From positions 1 through 46,846 of IMG/VR virus record IMGVR_UViG_3300045999_003312: a DNA stretch of 46,846 nt. One strand, written 5' to 3'. Made by a program: the position numbers and the translations under genes. Within the stretch, counting starts at the first letter, position 1. Each line of letters opens with the position of its first letter. Origin of the DNA: a virus. Shown here piece by piece: positions 20,559 through 29,204 of the stretch. The notes under the pieces were generated by a model. The model was given only the letters and a program-made list of their open reading frames with translations, searched no databases and was not told where the DNA came from.

Positions 20559-22981
20559 TGGATAAACCATCAGTTGTTATCTCCTCATTACCCTTTCCGG
20601 ACCAAATGGCGCCAGATGAAATTAAGGCGACATATGAGTATGGATTAAAGGTAGGAAAAGCCATCGAAGGAGAGTGGTTTAAGAGGAAGTCTAATTCAAG
20701 CAGATTTTATCAGCAGTGGGGTGAATTCCACCGCCTGAGACTATATGCCCGTGGAGAACAGCCTGTACAGAAGTACAAGGACGAAATCGCTGTTAATGGC
20801 GACATATCAATGCTTAACTTAGATTGGACACCTGTTCCAATCATACCTAAGTTTGTTGACGTTGTTGTCAACGGTATGCTAGACAGACCATACACCATTA
20901 AGGCTGAGGCACAAGACGTTCTATCTGCTGAGAAAAAGAACGTGTTCCAGGATATGATCGAGGCTGACATGGTAGCCAAAGACTTCTTAACGATGACCAA
21001 GGAAACACTTGGCATTGACGCGTTCAATGTAAATCCAGATGAGCTACCTGCAAATGATCAGGAGCTTTCTCTGTACATGCAGATGAACTATAAGCCATCT
21101 ATTGAGATTGCTGAAGAGATTGCTATCAATACACTTCTCAAGATGAATGACTATGAGGATGTGTTGAGAGATTATTACTACGATGTAGCCACGATAGGAC
21201 TTGGTGTTGCTAAACATGAGTTCCTTATCAACGATGGTGTTAAGGTTGAGTATGTAGATCCAGCTAACTGGATTCATAGCTATACTGAAAAGAGTGACTT
21301 CTCTGACTGTTTTTACTTCGGAGAGGTTAAGCAAGTTCACTACACCGAGCTGCTTAAAATGAATCCAAACCTTACTGACGAAGAACTTACTGAGATTAAG
21401 AACGCAGGGTCGGCTTGGTATGACTACTTCCCTATAATTCGTAACTACCAAGACGACGCATTCTTAAATGAGGTTGTGACGTTGTTATATTTCAACTACA
21501 AGACTCACAAGAAGTTTGTTTGGAAAAAGAAATTACTTGAGAACGGAGGAGAGCGAGTGATCCGTAAGGATGACAACTTTAACCCACCACCAAACGAAAT
21601 GTTTGAGGTAGTTGAAGCCGTTCGCGACGTTTGGTATGAAGGTGTGTTGGTCGGTGGATCAAACATTATCATCAAGTGGGAGATGATGAAGAACATGGTA
21701 CGTCCTAAGTCTGCATCACAAAAAGCACTTCCAAACTATATTGCTTACGCTCCACGTTACTATAAAGGAAATATTGAGTCACTCGTTCGTCGAATGATTC
21801 CATTTGCCGATCAGATCCAATTGACTCACTTGAAGTTACAGCAAGTTATGGCTCGCGTAGTTCCTGATGGTGTATTCATTGATGCTGATGGTATTAATGA
21901 AGTAGATCTTGGAACAGGTGCTGCATATAACCCTGAGGATGCGCTAAATCTATACTTCCAAACAGGTAGTGTGATTGGACGTAGCTATACACAAGATGGT
22001 GAGTTTAACAACGCGCGCATTCCAATACAAGAGCTCAACTCAAATAGTGGTCAAGCTAAGATGGCTGCCCTTATCGGCAACTATAACCACTACTTGAACA
22101 TGATCCGCGATGTGACGGGTGTAAACGAGGTGCGCGATGCATCAACACCACATCCAGATGCTTTGGTTGGTGTTCAAAAGCTTGCAGCACTAAACTCAAA
22201 CACAGCTACTCGCCACATCTTAGACGCTGGTATTAATGTCACTAAGAGAGTTGCTGAGTGCTTATCTATCCGCGTTGCTGACATACTTGAGTATGCTGAC
22301 TTCGCTGAGGAGTTTGCTATGCAGATTGGCAAGTACAACATGGCTATACTTGATGACGTTAAGGATCTTTATCTACATGACTTTGGTATCTTTATTGAGA
22401 TTGCACCAGATGAAGAGCAGAAGGCTCAGCTAGAGCAGAATATTCAGATGGCATTGCAACAGCAGACGATTGATCTAGAGGATGCAATTGACATTCGCAT
22501 GATCAACAACATTAAGCTTGCCAATGAGATGCTTAAGATGAAACGTCGTAAGCGTATGGAGCAGAAGCAGAAAGAGAAGGAGATGGAGTTCCAAATGCAG
22601 ATGCAGACGAACATCCAATCTTCTCAAGCAGCTGCTGAGGCTAAGGCGCAGGTTATTCAATTGGAAGGCCAAACGAAAGCTCAGATCAAGCAGATGGAAG
22701 TTCAAGGTGACATTCAGAAGATGCAGGCAGAGGCTGAGCTTAAGAAAGAGTTGATGGCTATTGAGTTCCAATACAACATGCAGTTAAACGGAATGCAGAT
22801 GCAGACATTGAAGGATCGTGAGGCTGAGAAGGAGAAAGCAAAAGATAAGCGAGTCGACCTACAGGCCACTCGTCAGTCTGAGCTAATCAACCAACGACAA
22901 AATAACTTACCACCTCAAAACTTTGAGAGCACTGAGGACTCACTTGATGGATTCGATTTAGAATCATTTGGACCTAAATAA
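20558..22981 (+). CDS. Portal protein
   Basis: An 807-residue protein starting in the TerL stop. N-terminal half has portal features: GEFHRLRLYARGEQPVQKYK, VPIIPKFVDVVVNGMLDRPY and IASEE-type helices. Central stretch VKVEYVDPANWIHSYTE, later RRMIPFADQIQLTHLKLQ and RDVTGVNEVRDAS, typical of T4/P22-style and crAss-like portals. The C-terminus (~630-790) is a long Gln/Met/Lys/Glu-rich coiled coil. It should form the dodecameric ring at the packaging vertex. Size and position right after terL make the call secure. Confidence 0.88.
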   Translation: MDKPSVVISSLPFPDQMAPDEIKATYEYGLKVGKAIEGEWFKRKSNSSRFYQQWGEFHRLRLYARGEQPVQKYKDEIAVNGDISMLNLDWTPVPIIPKFVDVVVNGMLDRPYTIKAEAQDVLSAEKKNVFQDMIEADMVAKDFLTMTKETLGIDAFNVNPDELPANDQELSLYMQMNYKPSIEIAEEIAINTLLKMNDYEDVLRDYYYDVATIGLGVAKHEFLINDGVKVEYVDPANWIHSYTEKSDFSDCFYFGEVKQVHYTELLKMNPNLTDEELTEIKNAGSAWYDYFPIIRNYQDDAFLNEVVTLLYFNYKTHKKFVWKKKLLENGGERVIRKDDNFNPPPNEMFEVVEAVRDVWYEGVLVGGSNIIIKWEMMKNMVRPKSASQKALPNYIAYAPRYYKGNIESLVRRMIPFADQIQLTHLKLQQVMARVVPDGVFIDADGINEVDLGTGAAYNPEDALNLYFQTGSVIGRSYTQDGEFNNARIPIQELNSNSGQAKMAALIGNYNHYLNMIRDVTGVNEVRDASTPHPDALVGVQKLAALNSNTATRHILDAGINVTKRVAECLSIRVADILEYADFAEEFAMQIGKYNMAILDDVKDLYLHDFGIFIEIAPDEEQKAQLEQNIQMALQQQTIDLEDAIDIRMINNIKLANEMLKMKRRKRMEQKQKEKEMEFQMQMQTNIQSSQAAAEAKAQVIQLEGQTKAQIKQMEVQGDIQKMQAEAELKKELMAIEFQYNMQLNGMQMQTLKDREAEKEKAKDKRVDLQATRQSELINQRQNNLPPQNFESTEDSLDGFDLESFGPK

Positions 22982-23613
22982 TGGCATATATAGAACATAA
23001 CTTCTTCCCTTTAAAAGTATTCGTTAGAAATGAATACATGTATCAACATCAAAAGGGACAAGGAGAATTTACACCAGGTGTTATAATGTCGGTTAGATGT
23101 ATGCCTGGTCAGGCCGCACTATTCCAAGTTCTATTAGAGAACGGAGTAATGCGCGATAAGTTACCAAGCCATGCGTTGTTAACTAAGCCTGAGCTACCTG
23201 ATTCAGACTTGCCGTTTCACTTCTTACAGATATGGAACTGCTTCTCTTACAACTTTACGTTACTGCATCTATCTTATGTGTATGACACAAAGGTTGAGGT
23301 TTATATGAAGGATCATAAGTTCTATCCGGGTAGTTACTACGCCACCATTAACTGGGGAGCGAATGACTTGAATACTGATCTGTCTTTAGCAGAGGATGCA
23401 TTGGAGCATAAGAGTCATCACATCATTTTACTTGACAATGGTCAGATAGCTCTTCAACCAAACAACCGTATTAAGTGGTCTGAGCCGTCATTTGTTACAA
23501 AGCCATTCCCAGAGCGCCCTGACTATCTAGTGAATACAGACTACTACAACTGCGAAGGCTTTGATAAGTGGCATACAGAGGATTCCGATCGTATGTTCTA
23601 CGATAATGAATAA
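22981..23613 (+). CDS. Conserved head-region hypothetical protein
   Basis: A 210-residue protein starting in the portal stop (TAATGG). It is aromatic-rich (HNFFPLKVFVRNEYMYQHQK, FHFLQIWNCFSYNF, FYPGSYYATINWGANDL), with mixed beta and loop content and no enzymatic motif. Position between portal and scaffold suggests a head assembly or virion protein. I recall similar proteins after the portal in Bacteroidota podoviruses, without a known role. Confidence 0.72.
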   Translation: MAYIEHNFFPLKVFVRNEYMYQHQKGQGEFTPGVIMSVRCMPGQAALFQVLLENGVMRDKLPSHALLTKPELPDSDLPFHFLQIWNCFSYNFTLLHLSYVYDTKVEVYMKDHKFYPGSYYATINWGANDLNTDLSLAEDALEHKSHHIILLDNGQIALQPNNRIKWSEPSFVTKPFPERPDYLVNTDYYNCEGFDKWHTEDSDRMFYDNE

Positions 23614-23626
23614 ATAAAATAATTAT

Positions 23627-23634
23627 TAACTTTG
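23627..23634 (+). promoter_or_regulatory. TAACTTTG promoter box
   Basis: TAACTTTG 15 bases before ATG 23650, in the 36-base gap before the scaffold and capsid genes. A plausible promoter for high expression of capsid genes; no clear upstream TTG box. Confidence 0.5.
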
Positions 23635-23649
23635 TCAAAATTAAATTAA

Positions 23650-24771
23650 ATGGAAGGTGAATTTAAAGTAAGGGCTGTAGAGTTTGAAGAAAAGTCTGTA
23701 GCTGAAAAAGAAGCAGCGCTTCTTGAAGGATTAGAAGATCACTCTGGCGACAACGACACCATCAAGGTGGACCTAACGGAAGGTCAGTCAGTAGTTGAAA
23801 CAGCAGTAGAAGAAACTCCACCACAAGAGGTGGATTTAGATGATAATAAAGTTCTTTCATATCTAGGAAAAAGATGGAACAAAGAGATTACATCTTTGGA
23901 TGAGTTAGTTGAGCAGCGAGCACAAGCTGAAGAACTACCTGAAGATGTCTCTGCGTTTCTAAAGTATAAGAAAGATACCGGGCGTGGTATTGAAGACTTC
24001 ATGAAGTTGAATGTCGACTACAGCGCCATGGATGAAGATTCTTTGCTTTACCAATACCACAAAGAACAGAACCCAGAGCTAGATGCTGATGAGGTTAAGT
24101 TCGAGCTCGAGTCTAAGTATTCATATGATGAGGACTTTGATGATGACAAGCACATTAAAAAGGTAAAGCTAGAACGTAAAAAAGAGCTGACTAAGGCTCG
24201 TGACTACTTTAATAAACTAAAAGAACAGTACAAAGCTCCGCTTGAGTCAAGGGATGCTTTTGTTCCGGCAGAAGAAAAAGAAGCTTACGAATCTTACAAG
24301 CAATATAAACAAGCCGCAACTAGCGAGCAAGAGGAACAAACGAAGCGGTCTCAGTATTTTGCTGACAAGACTAGTGAGTTGTTTTCAGATAAGTTTGAAG
24401 GTTTCAAATTTGCAATTGACGAAGACAAAGCACTAACCTATAAACCAGCAGAAGCTAAGTCACTTCTTGAGGAGCAGTCTTCACTAAAGAACTTTGTAAA
24501 TAAGTTCCTAAATGAAGAGGGTTACCTAAAGGATGCTGAGTTATTCCACCGAGCAATAGCGATTGCTTCGAACCCTGATAAGTTTGCGAAGTTCTTTTAT
24601 GAGAAAGGAATGGCAGACACAGTTGATACAGTCTCTAAGGAGTCAAAGAATATCGACATGGTGCGCCAATCTACTCAGGTGACTAAGAAAACTGAAGGTG
24701 GTTTCCAAGTAAGAGCTGTAGAGCCTAGTTACGGTAACAGATTAGTTATTAAACAAAAACCTAAAAACTAG
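23650..24771 (+). CDS. Putative capsid scaffolding protein
   Basis: A 373-residue acidic, helical, coiled-coil-rich protein placed directly before the major capsid gene, the usual place of a scaffold. It is rich in Glu, Lys and Asp (VKLERKKELTKARDYFNKLK). The motif F-K/Q-VRAVE occurs at both termini: FKVRAVE at residues 5-11 and FQVRAVE at 352-358, the latter followed by a basic tail (RLVIKQKPKN). A basic C-terminus is typical of scaffold-capsid contacts. Follows a promoter box at 23627. Confidence 0.72.
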   Translation: MEGEFKVRAVEFEEKSVAEKEAALLEGLEDHSGDNDTIKVDLTEGQSVVETAVEETPPQEVDLDDNKVLSYLGKRWNKEITSLDELVEQRAQAEELPEDVSAFLKYKKDTGRGIEDFMKLNVDYSAMDEDSLLYQYHKEQNPELDADEVKFELESKYSYDEDFDDDKHIKKVKLERKKELTKARDYFNKLKEQYKAPLESRDAFVPAEEKEAYESYKQYKQAATSEQEEQTKRSQYFADKTSELFSDKFEGFKFAIDEDKALTYKPAEAKSLLEEQSSLKNFVNKFLNEEGYLKDAELFHRAIAIASNPDKFAKFFYEKGMADTVDTVSKESKNIDMVRQSTQVTKKTEGGFQVRAVEPSYGNRLVIKQKPKN

Positions 24772-24776
24772 AAAAA

Positions 24777-26201
24777 ATGGCTGGTACATTAGCTTCATCT
24801 CCGGGTCCATTATTGACCCCGAGCTCTGTAAAGGCAACATTGCCTACAAACTACATCACAAATTTTGATTTCTTGAATCAGTATCTTCCTGATACTTACG
24901 AGCAAGAATTCGAGCGTTACGGTAACCGTTCAATCGCATCTTTCTTGCGTATGGTCGGTGCTGAGCTTCCTACTAACTCTGACCTCATCAAGTGGGCAGA
25001 ACAAGGTCGTCTTCACACAAAGTATACTGCAGTTACGGCTGTTAGTGCTACTGCTGGTGATGATTCAGTTACTTTTGACATCGGTACAGGTACTTGCGTA
25101 TTCCGTATTGGTCAAACTGTATTCTTATCAAACAATGCATCTGCTACATCTTCTTACAAAGGTGTTGTTACTGCATTGCCAGCTGCTGACCGCTTTACTG
25201 TAGCTTTCTACAATGCTGGTGGTATTGCTTCTGGTGATACTGGTGCTACATTCACTGCTTTTGTTTACGGTTCTGAATTCAAAAAAGGAGACACTGGTAT
25301 GTCTGGTTCTTTGGAAGCACAAGACCTTTTCTTCGACAACAAGCCAATTATCATCAAAGACAAATATACTGTCTCTGGTTCTGACATGGCTCAAGTTGGT
25401 TGGGTTGAAGTGACTACTGAGAACGGTGCTACTGGTTACTACTGGTACATGAAGTCTGAGCACGAAACTCGTCTACGTTTCGAAGACTATCTTGAAATGG
25501 CAATGGTTGAAGGTGTTCCTGCTGAAGTTAACTCTGGTGCTGCTGCAGCCCTTGGTTCTGCTGCTTATCCTGCAGGTTCTACAAACCCTTACAATGCTGG
25601 TACTCAAGGTATGTTTGCTGCTATCGAGTCTCGTGGTAACATCTGGGCAGGTGGTAACCCATCTTCTTTAGGTGACTTCGATACAATCGTACAACGTCTT
25701 GACAAGCAAGGTGCTATCGCTGAGAACGTATTGTTCTTAAACCGTCAGTTCTCTTTCGACATCGACGATATGTTGGCTGCTCAGAACTCTTACGGTGCTG
25801 GTGGTACTTCTTACGGTTTGTTTGACAACAGCGAAGAAATGGCACTTAACCTTGGTTTCTCTGGATTCCGTCGTGGTTATGAGTTCTACAAGACTGATTG
25901 GAAATACCTTAACGATGCAACCCTTCGCGGTGGTCTTGTTGGTGGTGCTATCAACGGTGTCTTGGTTCCTGCTGGTACAATGAGCGTTTACGATCAAGTA
26001 CTTGGTAAGAATGCAAAACGTCCATTCCTTCACGTTCGTTACCGTGCTTCTGAAGCTGAAAACCGTCGTTACAAAACTTGGATGACTGGTTCAGCTGGTG
26101 GTGCACAGACTAGCGACCTCGATGCTATGGAAGTCAACTTCTTGTCAGAGCGTGCGCTTTGTACAATGGGTGCTAACAACTTCTTCATCTTCAAAGGATA
26201 A
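24777..26201 (+). CDS. Major capsid protein
   Basis: A 474-residue protein 5 bases after the scaffold gene, followed by a strong terminator. N-terminal region LPTNYITNFDFLNQYLPDTY, EQEFERYGNRSIASFLRMVG, then a beta-rich insertion (~80-165, AVTAVSATAGDDSVTFDIGT, YKGVVTALPAADRFTVAFYN), and KKGDTGMSGSLEAQDLFFDN. The C-terminal half (MFAAIESRGNIWAGGNPSSL, SEEMALNLGFSGFRRGYEFY) is typical of HK97-fold capsids of crAss-like and related phages. Codon usage is strongly biased to GGT/GCT/CGT, fitting very high expression. Confidence 0.88.
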   Translation: MAGTLASSPGPLLTPSSVKATLPTNYITNFDFLNQYLPDTYEQEFERYGNRSIASFLRMVGAELPTNSDLIKWAEQGRLHTKYTAVTAVSATAGDDSVTFDIGTGTCVFRIGQTVFLSNNASATSSYKGVVTALPAADRFTVAFYNAGGIASGDTGATFTAFVYGSEFKKGDTGMSGSLEAQDLFFDNKPIIIKDKYTVSGSDMAQVGWVEVTTENGATGYYWYMKSEHETRLRFEDYLEMAMVEGVPAEVNSGAAAALGSAAYPAGSTNPYNAGTQGMFAAIESRGNIWAGGNPSSLGDFDTIVQRLDKQGAIAENVLFLNRQFSFDIDDMLAAQNSYGAGGTSYGLFDNSEEMALNLGFSGFRRGYEFYKTDWKYLNDATLRGGLVGGAINGVLVPAGTMSVYDQVLGKNAKRPFLHVRYRASEAENRRYKTWMTGSAGGAQTSDLDAMEVNFLSERALCTMGANNFFIFKG

Positions 26202-26216
26202 GAAGACCAATAATAC

Positions 26217-26247
26217 GAGAGGGGTTACGGCCCCTCTCTATTTTTTT
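26217..26247 (+). terminator. Rho-independent terminator after major capsid gene
   Basis: GAGAGGGG, TTACGG loop, CCCCTCTC, then TATTTTTTT: an 8-bp GC-rich stem with a T-run, 15 bases after the capsid stop. It likely separates the high-level capsid message from downstream genes. Confidence 0.9.
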
Positions 26248-26267
26248 AATAATTTAAATTATATCAA

Positions 26268-27032
26268 ATGAACAGAGTAAAGCTAGAGCCTAAGGATAGG
26301 ACCTATTTATTAAAATTGAAAGAAGCTCCATTGAGCTATTTTATCGCACACAAAGACACTCCTCGTAAACGTCTTTTGTATTACAATGAAGAGACCAATA
26401 CGAATCACCCACTTCGCTACGCGCGAAATTCAAACACCCCATTTCAAGACCAACAGGATGCCAATGTAATTGTTGAGCCTATCGTATTTGAAGATGGTGT
26501 TCTTACAGTTCCAAAAACAAATCCAGTCCTTCAAGAGTTCTTGCATTACCATCCTGGTAATGGAAATGAATTTTATGAATTTGATGCTGAACGTGATGCT
26601 CAAGAAGATGTTCAAGAGTTATTCTCTGAGATTGATGCATTGATACTTGCTCGTGATTTAGCTGATAAAGACTTCAATACTCTTGAGGCAGTAGCTAGAT
26701 TGGTATTAAGTTCAAATGTAGACAACATGAGCTCTACAGAGATTAAGCGTGACATGATGTTATTTGCTAAGCGTTATCCACAAGACTTTATGGAGGCTGC
26801 ATCTGATCCACTTCTTAAGATCAATAACTTTGCAGCTCGCGCATTTACATCAGGTTACTTTACATTCCGTGGTAACAAGGACATTCACTTCAACCTAAAA
26901 GACAATAAGAAACGTTTGATGACTGTTCCATTTGGACATGACAAAGTTCACGCACTTGCATCATACTTACAGTCAGATGAAGGAATTGAGCTATATAAGT
27001 TCCTTGAAGAGAAGTTTTCAGGAAATGATTAA
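26268..27032 (+). CDS. Conserved head-region hypothetical protein
   Basis: A 254-residue protein after the capsid terminator (MNRVKLEPKDRTYLLKLKEA). First half has DTPRKRLLYYNEETNTNHPL and PIVFEDGVLTVPKTNPVLQE, second half helical (AEVARLVLSSN-like segment, TEIKRDMMLFAKRYPQDFME, FAARAFTSGYFTFRGNKD). No enzyme motif. I recall a protein of this layout downstream of capsid genes in Bacteroidota phages; role unknown, perhaps head completion or stabilisation. Confidence 0.7.
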   Translation: MNRVKLEPKDRTYLLKLKEAPLSYFIAHKDTPRKRLLYYNEETNTNHPLRYARNSNTPFQDQQDANVIVEPIVFEDGVLTVPKTNPVLQEFLHYHPGNGNEFYEFDAERDAQEDVQELFSEIDALILARDLADKDFNTLEAVARLVLSSNVDNMSSTEIKRDMMLFAKRYPQDFMEAASDPLLKINNFAARAFTSGYFTFRGNKDIHFNLKDNKKRLMTVPFGHDKVHALASYLQSDEGIELYKFLEEKFSGND

Positions 27033-27062
27033 GATTTTATATGGTAGTAACAAATAATATTA

Positions 27063-27070
27063 TATATTTG
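27063..27070 (+). promoter_or_regulatory. TATATTTG promoter box
   Basis: TATATTTG between the head gene ending at 27032 and the terminator at 27095. It would give a transcript starting near 27075 and ending at that terminator about 60 bases on. Confidence 0.5.
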
Positions 27071-27074
27071 CTAC

Positions 27075-27136
27075 TTCTACTTTAGTCGGTATAAAATGGG
27101 GTATCAGGTGAGAGCGGTGCCCCATTATTTTTTTTT
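27075..27136 (+). ncRNA. Candidate small RNA (about 60 nt)
   Basis: A promoter box at 27063-27070 and a strong terminator hairpin at 27095-27136 enclose a stretch too short for a gene. A transcript would have a ~20-base unpaired 5' region and the terminator hairpin, the layout of a simple small RNA. It may instead be only an intergenic terminator with a chance promoter box. Confidence 0.35.
27095..27136 (+). terminator. Rho-independent terminator
   Basis: AATGGGGTATC (27095-27105), 10-base loop, GGTGCCCCATT (27116-27126): an 11-bp stem with two wobble pairs, then A and nine T residues. Confidence 0.87.
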
Positions 27137-27139
27137 GAT

Positions 27140-27147
27140 TAAATTTG
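27140..27147 (+). promoter_or_regulatory. TAAATTTG promoter box
   Basis: TAAATTTG immediately after the terminator and 32 bases before ATG 27180; likely drives the small structural gene that follows. Confidence 0.45.
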
Positions 27148-27179
27148 CCTAGTTATTAACTCTTTTAAAACGTTTCGAA

Positions 27180-27500
27180 ATGAACAGAAAATTTTTACAG
27201 TTTACAATTGGAGCTGCTGATGCACTTCCAAAGGCATTAATCCCTGCTAATGCAGAGTATTTTATTACTATGCCATCTACATCAACATTAGTTCTTACTG
27301 CTTTCGGTGGTGTTGCAACTGCTGATGTAATTACTATTACATTTACTACTGCTGATGCTACTTACGCATCTCATTATGCTGTTGTAAATGCATTGGCATT
27401 AGCTAACAGCGCATTATCAAATCCAGATGTTGTTATTGTACCTGCTCTTCCTTTGGTTGGCGCAACTCAACAATTGATTACATCTGTGGCTATAGCTTAA
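27180..27500 (+). CDS. Small beta-rich, probably virion, protein
   Basis: A 106-residue Ala/Thr/Val-rich protein (MNRKFLQFTIGAADALPKAL), with strands STLVLTAFGG, DVITITFTTADAT and an end ATQQLITSVAIA. It has its own promoter box and terminator, and a capsid-like codon bias (GCT, GGT, CCA), suggesting high expression. A head decoration protein would fit; no family recognised. Confidence 0.68.
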   Translation: MNRKFLQFTIGAADALPKALIPANAEYFITMPSTSTLVLTAFGGVATADVITITFTTADATYASHYAVVNALALANSALSNPDVVIVPALPLVGATQQLITSVAIA

Positions 27501-27520
27501 TCTAAAGCTAACTACTACTG

Positions 27521-27551
27521 AAAGGGCACTTCTTATGGAGTGCCTTTTTTT
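27521..27551 (+). terminator. Rho-independent terminator
   Basis: AAAGGGCACT, loop TCTTATGG, AGTGCC, then seven T residues (27545-27551): a 6-bp core stem (GGCACT/AGTGCC, extended by A-T pairs with the T-run), 20 bases after the stop of the small structural gene. Confidence 0.82.
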
Positions 27552-27554
27552 ATT

Positions 27555-27562
27555 TATCTTTG
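27555..27562 (+). promoter_or_regulatory. TATCTTTG promoter box
   Basis: TATCTTTG directly behind the terminator and 15 bases before ATG 27578, so it probably starts transcription of the connector and tail genes. Confidence 0.5.
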
Positions 27563-27577
27563 TACAAAAGCAGTCAG

Positions 27578-28294
27578 ATGATCAATGACGTTCGAAATAC
27601 AGTACTTTCTATAATTAGTAAGGAGAACCGTGGGTATATTACTCCACTTGAGTTCAATCTATTTGCCAAACAAGCACAGCTTGAGATTTTTGGTCAGTAC
27701 ATCTTTAATTACAGTAATGCAATCAATAAGCAGAACGCTAGAATGCATGGAGAGGGGTATACAGATATCCCTAAAAATATGGCCGAGGTTATAGATTCAT
27801 TCTCTGTTTTTTCACCATTATCATATAATGGTATCACAAGTAGATTTACATTACCTTCTGATTACTTTTTTTTAGATAAGTTGATGTATAACAACAATAC
27901 TGAAGTTGAAAAAGTTAGTCATAGAAAAATACTAAACTTAGTAAACTCAAACTTAACTGCTCCTACTGCTACCTACCCTGTATACACAATGGATCAGAGT
28001 GGTATTATTGTATATCCAACCACAATAGCGCCTCCACCTCCATATACGTCTACATCTATAACAGCACAGTACTTAAGATATCCAAAAGACCCACAATGGA
28101 CTTATACTTCACCTTCAGGTGATCCATTATTTGATCCTTCTTCATCAACATACCAAGACTTTGAGTTGCCGCTAGATGACTTCGCTAATCTTGTTATTAA
28201 GATTTTAGAGTACGCTGGTATATCAATCAGAGAATCTGAAGTAGTGTCAGCAGCTAAAGCTGAAGAAGTACAAGACATTCAACAAAAACAATAA
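27578..28294 (+). CDS. Putative head-tail connector/structural protein
   Basis: A 238-residue protein from ATG 27578 (MINDVRNTVLSIISKENRGY); a TTG 18 bases earlier is less likely. Marks: ITPLEFNLFAKQAQLEIFGQ, YSNAINKQNARMHGEGYTDI, EVIDSFSVF, then a beta domain, and acidic C-terminal helices. I recall this layout among structural proteins of crAss-like and other Bacteroidota podoviruses, in the connector/tail block. The next gene begins in its stop. Confidence 0.72.
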   Translation: MINDVRNTVLSIISKENRGYITPLEFNLFAKQAQLEIFGQYIFNYSNAINKQNARMHGEGYTDIPKNMAEVIDSFSVFSPLSYNGITSRFTLPSDYFFLDKLMYNNNTEVEKVSHRKILNLVNSNLTAPTATYPVYTMDQSGIIVYPTTIAPPPPYTSTSITAQYLRYPKDPQWTYTSPSGDPLFDPSSSTYQDFELPLDDFANLVIKILEYAGISIRESEVVSAAKAEEVQDIQQKQ

Positions 28295-29202
28295 TGGCAT
28301 ATATTACTAACTATCAGTACTATACCAACAATGGTAACATTCCTGAGGACGCTAATTGGGGGTCTTATCAGTACGTCAGTTTAGCTGACATCGTCAACAA
28401 CTTCATCTTAATGTATGTTGGCAATGACAAGTTGGTTAATAATGTCGATCGATATACTGTACTCTTTCATGCAAAGAGAGCTATCCAAGAGCTTAACTAC
28501 GACGCACTTAGAAATATCAAGGTGCTTGAGTTTGAGCTTGGTGATCAGTTAAAGATGGTATTGCCACCTGACTACATCAACTACGCAAGGATATCAATGC
28601 TTAGAAATGGTGTCTTATATCCACTTACAGAGTCTCGTCAGAGCATAACAGCCACAGCATACCTACAAGATAACAATGGTGACATTGTATTTGACTCAAA
28701 TGGTGAGGTGGTTATTGGTGAGGCTAAGTTAGATATACTTCGTCAACAAAACCAATTATACGTAGGCCCTGGACCATACTACAACCAATGGGGTTGGGAG
28801 TATGAGGGTGAGTGGTACTTTGGATATCCTATCGCCAATAACTTTGGCTTAGAGACCGCTGATGCAAATATTAACCCTAAATTCTTTGTAAACAAAGCGG
28901 CTGGTGTTATTGACTTTACATCTGGTGTTCAGCATGCATACATTGTGCTTGAATACATTTCAGATGGCATGGAGAATGGTGATGACTCTCTTATCACAAT
29001 CAACAAACTTGCTGAGGAATACGTTTACGCTTACTTGAAATATGCACTACTCAACAATAAGTTTGGTGTGCAAGAATACATTGTAAATAGAGTTAAGAAA
29101 GAAAAGACAGCTCTACTTAGAAATACTAAGATTAGATTAAGCAACATGCATCCTGGTCGATTGCTTATGGCTATGCGAGGTAAGGATAAATGGATTAAAT
29201 AG
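28294..29202 (+). CDS. Putative connector or tail-tube protein
   Basis: A 302-residue protein beginning MAYITNYQYYTNNGNIPEDA. A helical start (DRYTVLFHAKRAIQELNYDA) is followed by a beta domain (VLEFELGDQLKMVLPPDYIN, YARISMLRNGVLYPLTESRQ) and a helical end (LAEEYVYAYLKYALLNNKFG, then basic VNRVKKEKTALLRNTKIRLS). The AK-RAIQELNYDALR stretch and the P-P-D-Y-V/I-N step recall gp11-like tail-tube/adaptor proteins of podoviruses. It overlaps the previous stop by one base. Confidence 0.72.
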   Translation: MAYITNYQYYTNNGNIPEDANWGSYQYVSLADIVNNFILMYVGNDKLVNNVDRYTVLFHAKRAIQELNYDALRNIKVLEFELGDQLKMVLPPDYINYARISMLRNGVLYPLTESRQSITATAYLQDNNGDIVFDSNGEVVIGEAKLDILRQQNQLYVGPGPYYNQWGWEYEGEWYFGYPIANNFGLETADANINPKFFVNKAAGVIDFTSGVQHAYIVLEYISDGMENGDDSLITINKLAEEYVYAYLKYALLNNKFGVQEYIVNRVKKEKTALLRNTKIRLSNMHPGRLLMAMRGKDKWIK

Positions 29203-29204
29203 AT

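Noticed and set aside
25128-25463. 111-codon leftward frame opposite the capsid gene
   Set aside because: The capsid gene's strong codon bias creates open antisense frames; no independent support.
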